Positions 23,455-33,772 of a stretch of DNA of 64,000 nt are shown here, in pieces. This DNA comes from Siphonodentalium dalli (lineage: Eukaryota; Mollusca; Scaphopoda; Gadilida; Siphonodentaliidae), in assembly GCA_032622095.1 (NCBI GenBank), contig CP136066.1, forward strand, positions 174,717,164-174,781,163, read 5' to 3'. Each line of letters opens with the position of its first letter. Position 1 is the first letter of the stretch. The notes beneath the pieces are model-generated. The model made no database searches. It had not been told where the DNA came from and was given only the letters and a program-made list of their open reading frames with translations. The position numbers were made by a program, and so were the translations under genes.

Positions 23455-23924
23455 AGGCCCACTTAATTTTCGTGTCACCAATTAATTGTTTCTAGTGACT
23501 TGATATACGGTTTTAATAACAATATATGCCATAAAATATGATTAAAATACTATATTTCGTCACTATTTGAAACATCTGTGTCTCAGAAGATGCCCACGGA
23601 GAAATAGAAAACTGTTGAAATCATAGAATGACTTTCCCCCATTTGGATCCCAGAATGCAACAGAATTCAAACTTTTTCAATGGAAGGGGAAGAACTATAT
23701 CTTTAATATATATAGTTATTCCCCCTGAATTGAAAATAATACTGCTTTTCACTGCATTCTAGATGACAAAACGCGTTGGCAACTCAACAAAAACAACATT
23801 TCCTCAGTTTATTACACCGGTTAAGTTGATAATACAATGTTTTGGAGCTTTCTCTTTCAAATGGTATATAATATGGAATATATTTTATATATGTAACCTG
23901 GGGGTTCGAAAATTAAGTGGGCCT
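23455..23924. mobile_element. TTAA-flanked MITE, AGGCCCACTTAATTTTCG termini
   Basis: 470 bp between TTAA at 23451-23454 and 23925-23928. The 18-bp terminal inverted repeats AGGCCCACTTAATTTTCG are perfect. No second copy in the window and no coding sequence. The TTAA duplication suggests piggyBac-type mobilisation, although the ends are not CCC. Confidence 0.7.
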
Positions 23925-24277
23925 TTAAGTTGAATATAACATAATGGTAGGTTCGATTGGCGTACACCGTAGACAAATAAGTATCTATAGATGGTAAAAT
24001 ACCATCGTCAGTACGTATTTATATCTGATATGCTATGCGGAACTGGTGGTCCGGGACACACTTTAGATCAGACATCTTGTTCTCCGTTCTGAAGGCAAGG
24101 AATTCCGTGGTTGAGAGCAAGATCCCGGACTGCCGGTGCGGTTTAATAAAAGAATTTTAGAAAACAGTTTTAACGCACATGCTAAAAGGAAGCTAAAATA
24201 CCAAATTTAATAAAAACGTTCAACAAACCAAACGTTCAGTATAATCATCATCAGTTGAACATCGCGGACCTGCAACA

Positions 24278-24794
24278 ATTGGCTGCGGACACACGTACAA
24301 CAGTAGCGATGGCATAGTAGGTGTGACAATTAATTATGGTAGAGTTTGGTGACAATTGGTCAACATAATTTATATGCCATAGGGAGTCGTGTCGCGCGCC
24401 GCACATTCGCACAGTGAGTAGACTGACCAATTAACCCATTGAGTTTCACCAAGGTTGATCTCTACTCATTACGTTTAGCCACATTGTATTCTCTACGATA
24501 CATAAAATTGCACGACCGATCGTCCAGAATTGTCTTGTGTGTTAGCATTAAAAATACAACATTGCGTGTTGAGTAACGATCAACAGCGACAAGACATTCG
24601 GTTTGATAAATCATTGAGATGTCGATCTCGACGCTGATAGAGCTTGGAAAAGACTCATTGTGTGAATGTGCGGCGGGCGACATGTCTCGCTATGGCACAG
24701 GAATATGACGACCAATTATCACAAAAATTGCACCATAATTAATTGTCACACCTACTATGCCATCGCTACTGTGATACGTGTGTCCGCAGCCAAT
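24278..24794. mobile_element. TIR element, 517 bp, ATTGGCTGCGGACACACGTA ends
   Basis: Inverted terminal repeats of about 60 bp: ATTGGCTGCGGACACACGTA continuing through GTAGCGATGGCATAGTAGGT and GTGACAATTAATTATGG, mirrored at the right end. No clear target-site duplication and no coding frame; the 73-codon open frame inside (24462-24683, -) has no domain. Confidence 0.65.
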
Positions 24795-25430
24795 ATTCTA
24801 AGCGTATGTTACACAGGGGATCTATAATGCGTCGCTATTCTATAAAAAAAAAAGTTATTAAGCGAGTGCACTAATTCGATTCGAGTCGAGCTTTATCGAG
24901 GTTCGAATATAATTTAGTGGACGAGGTTAATCAATTTCGTATATAAATGCGACGAATTTGAGATCCATTTTAACACATAATCACATTTTAGCAAGGATAA
25001 AACGAACTCGAAACGGCTGGGGTTAAAAGCAAAAATTAATATTGATTTCCTTATCACAGCCAAAGAGGAAGTAAAGACACCTTCAAGAAAAAATATAGTT
25101 ACATTTTAAATGTGTCTTTTCATGTTGACAAAATTGTTCAACCACCATAAAAAATCACCACTATTTATCTCAGCACTTTCAATATTAAGTAACCCAAAAC
25201 AAATCAAAGATCATAATTATAGTCTAATTAAAGTACCAACAAAGATCCGGCATCGACATCGACATCATTGTGCTAAGCTACTATGCTTGTCGATATTACC
25301 CGTGTGTCTTACCAAATATATAAGGCCGTGTTTAGGGGCTAATTATGTGATAACTTACTTGGAATCCCGTAGTTATGGAAATATAATGTCTACGACATGT
25401 AATCAGATGCACTTTTGATATGCGCATAAT
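24795..25430. other. no gene recognised; first exon of gene C/D expected
   Basis: Gene C/D needs at least one upstream exon, because its first in-frame ATG falls inside the LRRs. I found no phase-2 donor after a convincing start here. The intron 3' end at 25982-26006 is clear, but the 5' side is not. Confidence 0.35.
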
Positions 25431-25475
25431 TATGTAGTTATATAACTGAGACTACCATATACTAGCCGTTACTGC
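25431..25475 (+). repeat. direct repeat flanking chimeric element, left
   Basis: TATGTAGTTATATAACTGAG plus ACTACCATATACTAGCCGTTACTGC is repeated at 25942-25981 with one substitution and a five-base deletion. The 40-45-base length is too long for a normal target-site duplication, so a pre-existing tandem duplication or gap repair seems likelier. Confidence 0.7.
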
Positions 25476-25945
25476 ATATGTGACCCGCCATATCAAATCC
25501 AGTCGTAAGTCGTGATTTTTTTTACGCTGTGCCAATACATTCTCTTATATATGCGAGTCGACCATAGGTCGCCTCGCATATATAAGAGAATGCATTGGCC
25601 TAACAATTTTTTACAATTTTAATAATTTTTTCTTGTATTCTTTAACAATTTTATAATTTCACCCATACAGAGCCCCAGACAAACATGAACAGACGCCACT
25701 CTTCTATATGCTTCTATATATGTGTGGGGCTCCCTGCAGGGTAATGGATGTTTTTTATTTTATGTCCTAAAATTTGTAAGAAACATTTATTTAAAAAAAA
25801 TGATAACAAATTGTTAGGCCAATGCATTCTCTTATATATATGCGAGGCGACCTATGGTCGACTCGCACATATAAGAGAGAATGCTTTGGCACAGGGTAAA
25901 ATAATCCCGACTTCCGACTGGATTTGATATGGCGGGTCACATATG
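25475..25945. mobile_element. chimeric TIR element with palindrome cassette (copy C)
   Basis: Outer 58-bp inverted repeats start CATATGTGACCCGCCATATC and end near GCCTGTGCCA; they are unrelated to the CCCTTTACCC termini of the piggyBac-type MITE. Inside, at 25531-25599 and 25818-25890, sit the same two 69-73-bp palindromes found in that MITE, in the same relative orientation, with a novel middle that has its own GAGCCCCA/TGGGGCTC inverted bases. The element lies in the intron just 61 bases before the 3' splice site of LRR gene C/D. Confidence 0.8.
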
Positions 25946-26006
25946 TAGTTATATAACTGAGACTGCCATTGCCGTTACTGCTTGCTCATGTTACCTCTCT
26001 CTTCAG

Positions 26007-27618
26007 GTTGCGTGGTGATGGAAAATCGAACGCAAGTGATCGGAAGGACTTCTTTGGGTCGCCACATATTGACTACGGAGCCAAAGATACAATCGTGAAC
26101 TCGGACCAATTCACGGATAAAATATTTGATCAGCTCATAAATAATCACACAGACGAGGATGTGGTAACACGCATCGCTGTTGTGGCTTCGGAGCCACAAT
26201 GGAACGAAATATCAAAAATTCCATACGAGATAAAGAAGTTCACAAATTTAACAACATTGAAAATAGTCAACGCTAAAATACACGACATTCCGCTATCATT
26301 AATCAAACTCGAACATTTAACTGAATTAGATTTATCCAGAAATAGTATCACAGATTTTCCTACTTTGATCGGTTTTGTCAAAAAGCTGAAAATACTAAAA
26401 TTGGAACATTGTCGTATGGAAACTCTACCAACCAGTCTGCTGTTTTTGGAGGATCTTAAGGTATTGGATTTACTAGGGAACCCGATGTTAGCGCCCCCTG
26501 TCGCCGTATGTGAGAGTAATATTGGAATGGTGAAGGATTTTCTGAAATATCGGCTCGGCCGGTCAAACATTTTCGCAAAGTCAGTCACAAACAGACATAG
26601 TGGAATGACGAGCTTGACTGAGCTTTGCACCCGAACCATAATTCTCGATGATAACCTTTGTTACTACTTGGGTGAAAATGTCCCATACTCCCTCAAGGAA
26701 TATCTGTACCGAACCCAGATAGATGCCGAGAAAGGACGCTTCTTCAAGTGTAGCAGATGTCCAGTGGTGTTCAGCACAATCCAACGGTATCAGAACCACG
26801 ATTGCACAACGCATGTTCAGCTTTGCGAGCAATATCGAGAAGCGAAACGTATAGAAGAATCGAATACAACCATCGCGAACAAATTCAAGACGAAAACAAA
26901 TTTGAATTTGACACAATTTCGCATTTTTGAAAGCACTTTAAGCGTTATCGTTGATTCTCACGCAAATCCACACATTGTTGAGGAGATTAGAATAATTAAA
27001 TCTGAGATAGTCGCCATTCCGACTTCGATAAACAGGTTTAGTAACATCGTAACTATAGTGATAACAGACAGCAATTTGGTGACAATACCCTCATCTGTAT
27101 CATATTTACGACAGATGAGACATATGGATCTGTCTTTCAACTCCATAAGAACACTTCCAAATGCTATCGCTGATTTGGAACTATTGACAACATTGATTCT
27201 GATTCGGAATTATATAAGCGTTATACCAACGAGATTTATAAACCTCCGTCGCTTGGTGAAATTTGAATTGAGCGGCAACCCTCTGACATCGCCACCAATG
27301 AACGTCTGTTCACAAGGTGTGGACGCCATATTTAGGCACATTAGAACTCGAACTGATACATGTAGGCATAACATATGGAATGAGGCAACTTCCGGTGGCT
27401 TTGTGGGCAAAGTGACCAGTCTATTACAGAAATGCGTTGATTCGGTTGGTCGAAGCAATATCGACATCACAAATGCTCGATGTCCACCAGTTTTGAAGAA
27501 GAATTTGATTGATGTCTTAGAAGTTAGACAGAAGCAACTAAACGTACCAACAAAATGTAGCAAGTGCAAACGATTCTTCTCTAACCTGGACTTCTTTGAT
27601 AACCACGATTGCAGCTGA
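26007..27618 (+). CDS. double LRR-BC/Cul2-box-C2HC protein, gene C/D
   Basis: One uninterrupted exon encoding two full modules. Numbering from the open frame at 25969: first module has LRRs about 68-190 capped by GNPMLAPPVAVC, BC-box SLTELCTRTI (215-224), Cul2-box VPYSLKEYL (238-246), and C261, C264, H277, C279. A charged linker of about 30 residues follows. The second module has LRRs about 337-448 capped by GNPLTSPPMNVC, BC-box SLLQKCVDSV (484-493), a weaker Cul2-box CPPVLKKNL (505-513), and C530, C533, H546, C548, ending one residue before the stop. A very good 3' splice site (CCTCTCTCTTCAG) ends at 26006, phase 2 as in genes A and B. There is no ATG before the LRRs, so an unseen upstream exon supplies the start. 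Two receptor modules in one chain is unusual; possible bivalent Cullin-2 adaptor. Confidence 0.82.
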
Positions 27619-27711
27619 CACGGGGGATAACTCTGGAACTGACTTTAGACACCGACTATTAATGACCATATTATGTCCGAATACCCGATTATTGTTATAT
27701 AGAAGCATTAA

Positions 27712-28137
27712 AGGTACTCAATCCGATCAGATCGAGGGTCCTATATTACTAATTTCCTTGGCTTCGGGGGTAAAAAATATTTGATTCGAGTCGAGGAACC
27801 ACCCATCAAAGCTCAGAGTGATCAGATATCGATTTTTTAAATCTATTATTTTTCTCCACCTGGAATATTTAGTGGTCCAGTAAAAGTCCACGAGAAGACT
27901 TCTCGGACCAAACTGCGGATGAAGATGGATAACTCTAAAATCAAGTGGCCTTTTTGTGTCAGATATTTGACAAATTGGCAATAAATAACAGGTTTTGGGC
28001 AATTTTATAATATAGTTGACTGTGGTTAGCATTAATTTGGGGCAATTAATCTATTCTGATAACTGAAACGGCATTTCAAAAAATTGTTGTTGTTGGAATC
28101 TGATGATATGGGGACCATCGAATCGGATTGAGTACCT
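27712..28137. mobile_element. TTAA-flanked MITE, GGTACTCAATCC family, copy 2
   Basis: 426 bp between TTAA at 27708-27711 and 28138-28141, same terminal AGGTACTCAATCCGA as copies at 16259 and 32837. It starts 90 bases after the stop codon of the double LRR gene and could contribute its 3' untranslated region; its left border includes ATTAAA, a possible poly(A) signal. Confidence 0.75.
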
Positions 28138-28929
28138 TTAAACGGACAGTTTACAGATGCGATAACGCAATGCATATACGTTTACGGACTGTTGTGGATA
28201 ATTCCGCCCCGAATCCGAAACTGCAATGAATACAAATGGCGTAGAAAGCTGCTCGGGGTATGATAATCGTCGGGGTATGATAATCGTCTGGGTATGATAA
28301 TCGTGTTCAAAGTGATATGTTTTATGAATTCAATGCGTCTTTCACTGCAGAAAGGTAATTCAGGTATTTATCGTCCTATTGAGATCCCGAGAAAATTTGT
28401 ATTTTGAAGCGCAAATCACCATATGGCTTTAAATTATGTCCTGTTGAATTGACATGCACCACAATACAACCGTCTGTGATCTCTATACCAGGAACATTAT
28501 TATATCGGCCACATGAGCCCATTAATAGGACGTTTTGTTGGAAAAGTATCTACTTTGCATAGAGGAAGTTTTAGCTAGTTTTAAATATTTGCCAGCCCAG
28601 CAAAAAATCCAACGATCACTTGATACCATGCTTTCGCCGACCATACAAACGCTGTCGACAGTAAGGAGCGTTCTCATGCAACAATGAGCTTTGTGTGGTC
28701 TTTTTTTTTGGAAGTATTAATTGTGAAATACTTTTTGGATTTTTGCGAGAATTTTTCATTTTCATTTGGCTCTTATACAAGAGGAAAAGTTGGAAAGGAA
28801 ATTCTCAATTATTTGGAAAACACTGCTTCAAATATTGACCGGAGAAGGGCGATCTTGCCAAATAGATCACAAAGCCCGCATAGTGAATACTGTTAATTTC
28901 AAATATCTCCGTTATTCGTCAATTAATAT
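28138..28929. other. no gene; 17-bp triple repeat inside
   Basis: GGGGTATGATAATCGTC occurs three times in tandem at 28255-28305 (third copy CTGGGTATGATAATCGT). Otherwise AT-rich, with no open frame of note. Confidence 0.5.
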
Positions 28930-29770
28930 TATTACTTGTTTGGTTGTAGTGACGCAATTTTGGCATGCCATATTAGCCTGTACTTACTTGTTTGGTTGTA
29001 GTGGCATTTCAGAGCGTCAGATTTCCATGCATGCAATATTGGCCTGTATTTCGAGGTATTATTATCACTTGCTTGGTTGTAGTGAAGCAATTTTAGCATG
29101 CCATTGACATGCAATATTAGCCCGTACTTGTTTGGTTGTAGTGACATTTCAGAGCGTCAGATTGGCATGCAACATTGGCCTGTATTCGAGGTATTAATAT
29201 TATTACTTGTTTGGTTGTAGTGAAGCTATGTTAGCATGCCATTGGCATGCCATATTAGCCTGTACTTGTTTGGTTGTAGTGGTATTTCAGAGCGTCAGAT
29301 TGCCATGCATGTAATATTGGCTTGTTGTTCGAGGTATTATTATTACTTTTTCGGTTGTAGTGAAGCAATTTTAGCATGCCATTGACATGCCATATTAGCA
29401 TGTACTTACTTGTTTGGTTGTAGTGACATTTCAGAGCGTAGTGACATTTCAGAGCGTCAGATTGACATGCAATATTGGCCTGTATTCCGAGGTATTAATA
29501 TTATTACTTGTTTGGTTGTAGTGAGGCTATGCTAGCATGCCATTGACATGCTATATTAGCCTGTACTTGTTTGGTTGTAGTTGATTTCAGAGCGTGATAT
29601 TGGCATGCAATATTGGCCTGTATTCCGAGGGATTATTATTACTTGTTTGGTTGTAGTGAGGCTATTTTAGCATGCCATTGACATGCCATATTAGCATGTA
29701 CTTACTTGTTTGGTTGTAGTGGCACTTCAGAGCGTCAGATTGGCATGCAATATTGGCCTGTATTCCTATA
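28930..29770 (+). repeat. ~135-bp tandem array, about six units
   Basis: Each unit has two TTACTTGTTTGGTTGTAGTG motifs, a GCATGCCATTGACATGCCAT palindromic core and a TTTCAGAGCGTCAGATTG phrase. Units vary by small indels. The ATGCCAT and GCATGC palindromes give local hairpin potential. Non-coding. Confidence 0.8.
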
Positions 29771-30220
29771 GGCTATTGTTGGCTATTGCATTTCATCGTT
29801 TGAAACCGTGTCCATTAGAAATGAATATAGTGGGTGAGTGTTACTCATCAACGATTACTTGATTAATATAAATAACTGGCTTCAGATGCAATTTGGCTGA
29901 ACTTTTAAAAGCACGACCAATTATTCTGCTGATCGCTTTTAATGATCAGGTCAACATTTTGTCACGCCGTGTTCGTGTTACGGTCTGTATTATTGTGTTA
30001 TACACGGGTGATCCAATTGTCAGTTGACTAATCACCGAACATGATTTAGCGTAACATAACCGGCCTACGTAAATATTAAAAAAACAATACATATGCAAAC
30101 ACCTTAAAACATAAGCTAATTTTTTCACACTGTTTTATCGTATTTCCAAATTAGGTGAATGTTCACTAGGGTATTTAACCCTTCCTTTACAAAATACTCA
30201 TTGACGAATAGTTACTTATT
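29771..30220. other. no recognisable content
   Basis: AT-rich spacer. The 61-codon - strand frame at 29946-30128 has no domain. The last 45 bases (AACCCTTCCTTTAC onwards) match the left end of the TTAA element at 10532. Confidence 0.45.
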
Positions 30221-30280
30221 AAATGTTCAGATCATAAGTTCATCGATTGGTCGCTTGTTGGACTTGTTATCTGAATATTT
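30176..30280. mobile_element. partial TTAA MITE with GTTCAGATMATAAG hairpin
   Basis: TTAACCCTTCC at 30176 is followed by the hairpin 30221-30280 (AAATGTTCAGATCATAAGTT against CTTGTTATCTGAATATTT). Left end and hairpin match the element at 10532-11034; the right end was not found, so it is truncated. Confidence 0.55.
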
Positions 30281-30513
30281 CCCACCAATGAACATGAGTC
30301 CCCCTCCACTTCTATTATCTATTAGTTTTATCTGCTTTCTGCCTTTATTATCTGAACGCCCAAGTGCCATTTTTTTCAAGAGTAAATGTGAACTGCCTGC
30401 CAATATATACATTCTAGTATACTCAATCGACATATACATTATATTAAACATAACCACAAAAATTTTATTTCCATAATTTAGATAAACATACAGATGGATA
30501 ATAAAAAAAATGT

Positions 30514-30628
30514 CATTATACAATGTTGTGTACATTATGTGTTTTTCTTGTACTCGTCCAGGTTGTGGTGAAAAGTCATATTGGACTCGTACAAGAAAAA
30601 CACATACTGTACACAACATTGTATAATA
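30514..30628. repeat. long hairpin, ~46-bp arms
   Basis: ATTATACAATGTTGTGTACA plus TTATGTGTTTTTCTTGTACTCGTCCA on the left is mirrored by TGGACTCGTACAAGAAAAAC plus ACATACTGTACACAACATTGTATAAT on the right, with two or three mismatches and about a 22-base loop. Likely a small foldback element; it adjoins the repeat at 30660. Confidence 0.75.
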
Positions 30629-30659
30629 AACTTTATATTATATAAATTGTGATATGCAA

Positions 30660-31086
30660 CGTTCGTTGCATAACAGGAAATAGTGTCAGGTGACCTTTGA
30701 CTTCCAGTTTATAGTCTGTTTACATTCCATGCGCTTCGTCTCAAAATACAATGGCTTCCAATATTTGTCCAACAAACTATAATGAATGAAGAGTTTGAAA
30801 AGTTATTTCATTAAATATACGGCACTAGATACTTCAAAAAATCTTTATTTATCTGGGACTATTTCTTTACGCGGGCAATTTTAACAACGCATGGTTACGT
30901 GAACCGGCATCGCAGGCCTTATAGAAGCCGATGTTAGTTTCACTTCCCATTTGTTGAATTAAGTATTATCGAGGTTTTGGATGACGTGATAAATAGAATC
31001 TACAACTCGTCCCCAGTTTATAGCGGAATTTACCAAACTTGTCCAGTAAATTCCTCTATAAATTGGGGACTCGTTCTAGGTCCTCT
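30660..31086 (+). mobile_element. hairpin-containing interspersed repeat, copy 2
   Basis: Same family as 2612-2960 and 61687-62185: a GTCAGGTGACCTTTGACTTC start, the CTTTATTTATCTGGGACTAT block, and a hairpin at 30989-31086 whose central part is deleted compared with the other copies. Non-coding. Confidence 0.65.
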
Positions 31087-31307
31087 ATGTGTAACACCTC
31101 CCATAGTTCCTTAAAAATGATTGATAACTTCCCTGAGCTTTTTCTGTGGATTCAGTGTTCACTGTTATATACGTACTATGCAGTAGCGCTCTCAATTAAT
31201 ATTGACTATAATGTAACACGTGTTATCGCGACTATTAAAGATATAGCTGGAGAATTGAGCACGGACTTCGTTTAGAAACACCTATATCCACTACTGGATA
31301 ATATCTT

Positions 31308-32761
31308 ACCACCGCGGGAATAGATTCTGTAGGCTGGTTGACGACGGGCATAGATTATGTAGGCTGGTTGACGACGGGCATAGATTTTGTAGGCTAGTTG
31401 ACGACGGTCATAGCTTTTGTATTCTGGTTGACGGCGGGCATAGCTTCTGTATTCTGGTTGACGGCGGGCATATATTCTGCAGGCTGGTTGACGACGGGCA
31501 TATCTTCTGTAGGCTGGTTGATGACGGGCATAGCTTCTGTAGGCTGGTTGACGGCGGGCATAGCTTCTGTAGGCTGGTTGACGACGGGCATAGCTTCTGT
31601 AGGCTGTTGACGACGGGCATAGCTTATTTAGGTTGGTTGACGACGGGCATAGCTTCTGTAGGCTGGTTGACGACGGGCATTTATTTTGTAGGCTAGTTGA
31701 TGGCCGGCATAGATTATGTAGGCTGGTTGATGGCGGGCATAGATTATGTAGGCTGGTTGACGACGGGCATAGATTTTGTAGGCTGGTTGACGGCGGGCAC
31801 AGATTATGTAAACTAGTTGACGACGGGCATAGAATATGTAGGCTGGTTGATGGCGGGCATAGATTATGTAGGCTGGTTGACGGCGGGCATATATTATGTA
31901 GGCTGGTTAACGGCGGACATAGCTTCTGTAGGCTGGTTGACGACGGGCATAGATTATGTAGTCTGGTTGACGGCGGGCATAGATTCTGTAAACTGGTTGA
32001 CGGCGGGCATAGCTTCTGTATTCTGGTTGACGGCGGGCATAGAATATGTAGGCTGGTTGACGGCGGGCATAGCTTATGTAGGCTGGTTGACGACGGGCAT
32101 AGATTTTGTAGGCTATTTGATGGCCGGCATAGATCATGTAGGCTTGTTGACGGCGGGCATAGATTATGTAGGCTGGTTGACGGTGGGAATAGCTTCTGTA
32201 GGTTGGTTGACAGCGGGTATATATTATGTAGGCTAGTTGGCGGCGGGCATAGCTTATGTAGGCTGGTTGACGGTGGGTATAGATTGTGTGGGCTAGTTGA
32301 CGGCGGGCATAGATTATGTAGGCTGGTTTACGGCGGGCATAGATTCTGTAGGCTGGTTGACGGTGGGCATAGCTTCTGTAGGCTGGTTGTCAGCGGACAT
32401 AGATTGCGTAAGCTGGTTGACGGCGGGCATAGCTTCTGTAGGCTGGTTGACAGCGGGCATATATTATGTAGGCTGGTTGACGGTGGGCATAGCTTCTGTA
32501 GGCTGGTTGACAGCGGGCATATATTATGTAGGCTAGGCTGATTGACGGCGGGCATAGCTTCTGTAGGCTGGTTGACAGCGGGCATATATTATGTAGGCTA
32601 GTTGACGGTGGGCATAGCTTATGTAGGCTGGTTGACGGTGGGCATATATTTTGTGGGCTAGTTGACGGCGGGCATATATTACGTAGGCTGGTGGACGGCG
32701 GGCATATATTCTGTAGGCTGGTTGACGGTGGGCATAGATTATGTAGATTGGTTGACGGCGG
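31308..32761 (+). repeat. 30-bp minisatellite, ~48 copies
   Basis: Unit CATAGATTATGTAGGCTGGT plus TGACGGCGGG, with variable positions at the fifth to ninth and twenty-fourth bases. Only a few units have indels (near 31608, 32536). Because 30 is divisible by three, both strands read open in several frames, giving decapeptide repeats such as LVDGGHRLCR over 302 codons at 31633-32541. There is no start context, splice site or codon bias, so I annotate it as DNA repeat, not gene. Confidence 0.92.
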
Positions 32762-32836
32762 TTTTCAATATAAACTTGTCCAATATTAATTTTTGCGAAC
32801 GTGCCTCAAAATGAATTTTATGGAAAATTAGTTTAA

Positions 32837-33291
32837 AGATGCATTATCAGAATTAACGGTCCTAAATTACTATTTCTTCGGCTTCGGTGGTAAAAAAGTA
32901 TTTGATTCGAGTCGAGGAACCCACCCATCAAAGCTCAGAGTGATCAGATATCGATGTTTGAAGTTTGTTATTTCTCGAGATGTGCAATTATATGTGGCCC
33001 AGAAACACGTGGTCAAACGGACGGTCTCGGACAAAATTGCGAATGAAGATGGATAACTCTAAAGTGGTTATACGGCCAAATATCGTGATACTTAAGTTAA
33101 AATACGGCCATATTTTGTTGAATAAAATGTTGATAAATAACAAGTTTTGGGAAATTTGATACTTTAGTTGACATTGGTTACCATTATTTTGTTGCAATAA
33201 ACAGATAATGATAACTAACGCGTATTTTGAAGAAATGTTGTTATTGTTGTATCTTGATGATCTTGGGACCGTCTGCTCGAATTGAGTACCT
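32837..33291. mobile_element. TTAA-flanked MITE, GGTACTCAATCC family, copy 3
   Basis: Right end TTGAGTACCT followed by TTAA at 33292-33295 is intact; the left end after TTAA at 32833-32836 is diverged. Inner phrases (GGTTCCTCGACTCGAATCAA type, GTGATCAGATATCGAT) match copies at 16259 and 27712. Confidence 0.65.
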
Positions 33292-33295
33292 TTAA

Positions 33296-33772
33296 GTTGG
33301 AAGTATTGCCAGCAAGATATATTTTAATCGTTACTGACTGAATAATGTCATATATCGATTGAGTGATTGTCTGGTTGCTATATAAGGAATATAATATGAT
33401 CCAAATTTCTGTGTGCCGCTGCACATCTAACCAGGGACGTGACTCGCATGATGGTCTCCTCCTCACGGGGTGGGGTGTATCAAACTTAGAATTTCCAACT
33501 GTACCCCTTGAACCAAACCCAAATTCCAAGTTCAGGAATTGCCACCCTTTCGGTTTGAATTTTCCAACCAGAACCGTGAACTATATATTCAACTGTTAGA
33601 ATATCAAACCTAACACCACCCTATTCTGTTTGGGAATTTTCCAAGAAAACTATTCGACACATTCCTCACTAAGTGGTGATTGGAAAATCCACACAAACTG
33701 GAATTACAGGCTTTTCTAGTAGATAATACTGTACATAGTATGAGGGTTTACCCCTACAGATAATTAACTAAG
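33296..33772. other. no gene recognised
   Basis: Contains phrases such as AATTTTCCAACCAGAAC and TTTCCAACTG that recur near 1670-1740 and 1880-1900, so it is probably old interspersed repeat. No open frame with a domain. Confidence 0.4.

Noticed and set aside
25969-26006. Extending gene C/D upstream to the non-ATG codon at 25969
   Set aside because: The stretch is a polypyrimidine tract ending in CAG, a splice acceptor, and there is no ATG.
28930-29770. CRISPR-like repeat array
   Set aside because: Repeats are long, diverged and lack regular unique spacers; the genome is eukaryotic.
31633-32541. 302-codon open frame of decapeptide repeats
   Set aside because: It is a translation of the 30-bp minisatellite; several other frames and the opposite strand are open too, and there is no start context or splice site.
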